DNA of 58,066 nt from a virus, in IMG/VR virus record IMGVR_UViG_3300044734_000048, positions 1-58,066 of that record. One strand, written 5' to 3'. Shown here piece by piece: positions 56,457 to 58,066 of this stretch. Within the stretch, counting starts at the first letter, position 1. Each line of letters starts with the position of its first letter. A program made the position numbers and the translations under genes. The notes under the pieces are model-generated. The model saw only the letters and a list, made by a program, of their open reading frames with translations, searched no databases and was not told where the DNA came from.

Positions 56457-56845
56457 TTTTGCACTTTCAGCAATGGGCAGCGATTAAAGAGTAATGAAAC
56501 ACAGGTTGACAACAAGGGGGCGCGCAATATTTATACTTTTCCCTGCCACACTGCTATAATGCGAGCCAGCTAAGGCCAGCCCCGCTTAAAGCCAGAATTT
56601 GATTGCAAGGAGTTTCGACCGGAGGCGCAACCCTCCCGGCGCGAGCAGGCATCAAAGCCTTGCCGCCGAAAAGATAGCCTGAAGCAATCTGCTTTGACCA
56701 AACGGCGTGCGCGCCCCTCTTGATCATTTGAAGATTTCCAGCCTTGCTCGATGCGCGGCAACGAGTAAGAGCACAAACTCCTCTTAGCGAGCGGCAACTT
56801 CTCAACCGCCCAAGTATTAACGTAAGTTTTTGGAGGCTTTTCACC
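56457..56845. other. 389-bp prophage-host boundary region and long leader of the protease gene
   Basis: It should contain the right attachment core, but no tRNA gene is present and no matching repeat was found at the left. Two plus-strand promoters are visible (listed separately). The 270-base stretch from 56570 to 56845 is a GC-rich leader with several possible hairpins; a riboswitch could not be assigned. Confidence 0.4.
56512..56559 (+). promoter_or_regulatory. Promoters of the host metalloprotease gene
   Basis: TTGACA near 56507-56512 is followed 16 bp later by TATTTA. A second, perfect TATAAT lies at 56554-56559, with TTATAC 18 bp upstream. Both point at the M48 gene. If attR is downstream of the first, integration would place prophage sequence next to a host promoter. 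Confidence 0.45.
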
Positions 56846-58066
56846 ATGAATAATCGCTTCTCCCGCTTTATGACAGCCCTTGTCCTGGCCCTTAGTCTGT
56901 GGACGAGCGCTATCAACGCCGTTGCTGTTCCGGCTCGTAGTCAGCAACAGGATCAGCAGACGACCGCAGCGCAACAGGATTCTAAAAATAAGCAAGACAA
57001 CAAGACGACGCAGACTGCCGCTCCTGCTCCGCCGAGCAACGGCAACGGCAAGCCGCTCGCACCCGATGAAGACCCCGCGCTCATAGGCAAGCGCAAGATC
57101 AACGGCGGCTTCTTCTCGTGGATGGCAGGCGGGATGGAGAAAGAGGTCGCGCTGGGTCGCTACCTGGCAGCAGAGATAGACAGAGAGGCGAAGTTCATAG
57201 ACGACCCTGTGATTACGGAGTATGTCAACCGTGTAGGCCAGAACATCGTTCTACATTCGGACGCCAAAGTGCCTTTCACCATCAAGGTGATTGACACCGA
57301 TGAAGTCAACGCCTTTGCGCTGCCGGGCGGATTCTTCTACGTCAACAAGGGATTGATTCTGGCCGCAGACAACGAGGCGGAACTCGCGGGCGTGATGGCG
57401 CACGAGATTGCCCACGTCGCTGCGCGCCACGCTATGGAGAACCAGGCCAAGGCCACGCTCGCACAGTATGGACTGCTTGCCGGTTCGATCTTCCTGGGCG
57501 GCATTCCCGGACTAATCGTCAACAACGCGGGGCCTTTCGCCGCGCTGCTGGGCTTTATGAAGTTTAGCCGGAGTGCGGAGTCTGAGGCAGATAAGCTGGG
57601 CGTGCAGTATCTCTACGCAGCCGGTTACGACCCGAACGCGCTGGCGACGATGTTTGAGAAGCTATCGGCGCAGAATAAGAAGAAGCCCGGCACTATGTCC
57701 AAGCTCTTCGCCTCGCACCCGCAGCCACCGGAGCGGCGCGCTGCTTCGCTCTCGCTCGTGGCGCGTTTCCCGGAGCGCGATGAGTACATGATTAGCACTT
57801 CCGAGTTTCAGAAGGTCAAGGCTCGATTGATGAGACTGTCTAACGCGCGTGCCACGACAGCCGGTAATATCGCATCCGACGATGATGGGACGCCCGGACG
57901 CCCGACGCTCAAGCGCCGCCAGCCGCCTGCGCCTGACTCAACCGGAACTTCCGACAGCGGCGAGACTCCATCCGAGCAGAAGCCGTCGGACCCGCCGAAG
58001 CTGAAGCACAACACGAGTGATGCGCCGACGACCCAACCTTCGACGCAGCCTAAGTCAACGCCTTAA
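56846..58066 (+). CDS. Secreted M48-family zinc metalloprotease
   Basis: The start was set at ATG with GGAGG nine bases upstream. The 406-residue protein has a signal peptide (MTALVLALSLWTSAINAVA region), a Gln-rich disordered part, then the M48 domain: KEVALGRYLAAEIDREAKF, ALPGGFFYVNKGLI, the zinc motif HEIAHVAARH and the third ligand region ESEADKLGVQYL. The Pro/Ser/Thr-rich C-terminal tail is disordered. Relatives such as BepA/LoiP act in periplasmic protein quality control. This type, with GMEKEVALG and SDAKVPFTIKVID, is common in Acidobacteriota. Confidence 0.88.
   Translation: MNNRFSRFMTALVLALSLWTSAINAVAVPARSQQQDQQTTAAQQDSKNKQDNKTTQTAAPAPPSNGNGKPLAPDEDPALIGKRKINGGFFSWMAGGMEKEVALGRYLAAEIDREAKFIDDPVITEYVNRVGQNIVLHSDAKVPFTIKVIDTDEVNAFALPGGFFYVNKGLILAADNEAELAGVMAHEIAHVAARHAMENQAKATLAQYGLLAGSIFLGGIPGLIVNNAGPFAALLGFMKFSRSAESEADKLGVQYLYAAGYDPNALATMFEKLSAQNKKKPGTMSKLFASHPQPPERRAASLSLVARFPERDEYMISTSEFQKVKARLMRLSNARATTAGNIASDDDGTPGRPTLKRRQPPAPDSTGTSDSGETPSEQKPSDPPKLKHNTSDAPTTQPSTQPKSTP

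Noticed and set aside
56457-56570. tRNA gene or clear attachment core
   Set aside because: I looked for a tRNA 3' end and for a direct repeat matching the left end; the only shared stretches were 7-8 bases, which is chance level.
56554-56995. Minus-strand frames of 120 and 141 codons upstream of the protease
   Set aside because: They are antisense to the leader and signal peptide region of the host gene and show no domain.
1-58066. CRISPR array or retron/DGR
   Set aside because: No regularly spaced palindromic repeats and no reverse transcriptase motifs were seen. The only tandem array is the coding 24-bp repeat.

Overview
The window is almost entirely one temperate, tailed (siphovirus-like) prophage, followed at the right end by a chromosomal gene for a secreted M48 metalloprotease. 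The protease and its GC-rich codon use look most like Acidobacteriota (Blastocatellia-type). That host assignment is inference from protein resemblance and no search was run. The integrase stop is at 56456 and the host gene starts at 56846, so the right prophage boundary should lie between them. No matching left attachment core was recognised, and the left end may lie in the first 2.8 kb or outside the window.

Layout: (1) 1-2.7 kb, plus-strand accessory genes, including a DUF4145-type protein fused tail-to-tail with a truncated HNH endonuclease. (2) 2.8-31.6 kb, the late structural cassette on the minus strand, read from high to low coordinates: TerS, TerL, a winged-helix protein, a Mu gp29-like portal, a Mu gpI-like protease with a nested scaffold, a cement protein, the major capsid protein, connectors, the tail tube, tail assembly chaperones with a probable frameshift, a tape measure, a J-like tip protein, and two fibre-like proteins that carry Sec signal peptides. 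Plus-strand moron units interrupt it at 10.8-11.4, 22.8-23.9 and 24.3-25.2 kb; the last is an HTH + IS200-type transposase operon with its own promoter and operator. (3) 31.6-34.1 kb, small membrane or coiled-coil proteins including a holin candidate, and a probable plus-strand small RNA. (4) 34.1-45.5 kb, the early/replication region on the minus strand: RusA-like resolvase, DnaB, an initiator-like protein, a Vsr/PD-(D/E)XK-like nuclease behind a 121-bp palindromic leader, an SSB-like protein, a NinB-like protein, a C5 methyltransferase, a PAPS-reductase-like PP-loop enzyme, a TPR protein opposite a small secreted peptide, and a truncated N6 methyltransferase. (5) 45.6-49.0 kb, very small early genes, a ParB-like protein and a Cro-like repressor. 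(6) 49.1-51.7 kb, a plus-strand immunity unit: a LexA/CI-type repressor overlapping a gene for a zinc-ribbon + photoactive-yellow-protein-like PAS protein, then a secreted and a membrane protein. (7) 51.8-56.5 kb, a plus-strand operon ending in excisionase and integrase.

The regulatory logic can be read from the DNA. The same 15-bp palindrome (TGCAAC-TAG-GTTGCA) sits in the 17-bp spacer of two strong promoters: one firing leftward into cro and the early genes, one firing rightward into the operon that ends in xis-int. A single repressor can therefore shut both lytic and excision transcription. The most striking gene is the PYP-like PAS protein. It keeps the chromophore-binding cysteine and three further key positions in identical or conservative form, and its gene overlaps the repressor stop codon. 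This suggests that repressor activity, and so lysogeny, may be tied to a light or small-molecule signal.

Other points of interest are a 121-bp imperfect palindrome starting where early transcription should start, an H-type pseudoknot geometry at 46.0 kb, a 24-bp tandem repeat encoding NSSV octapeptides, and a TPR/secreted-peptide gene pair reminiscent in outline of arbitrium. No endolysin could be recognised.
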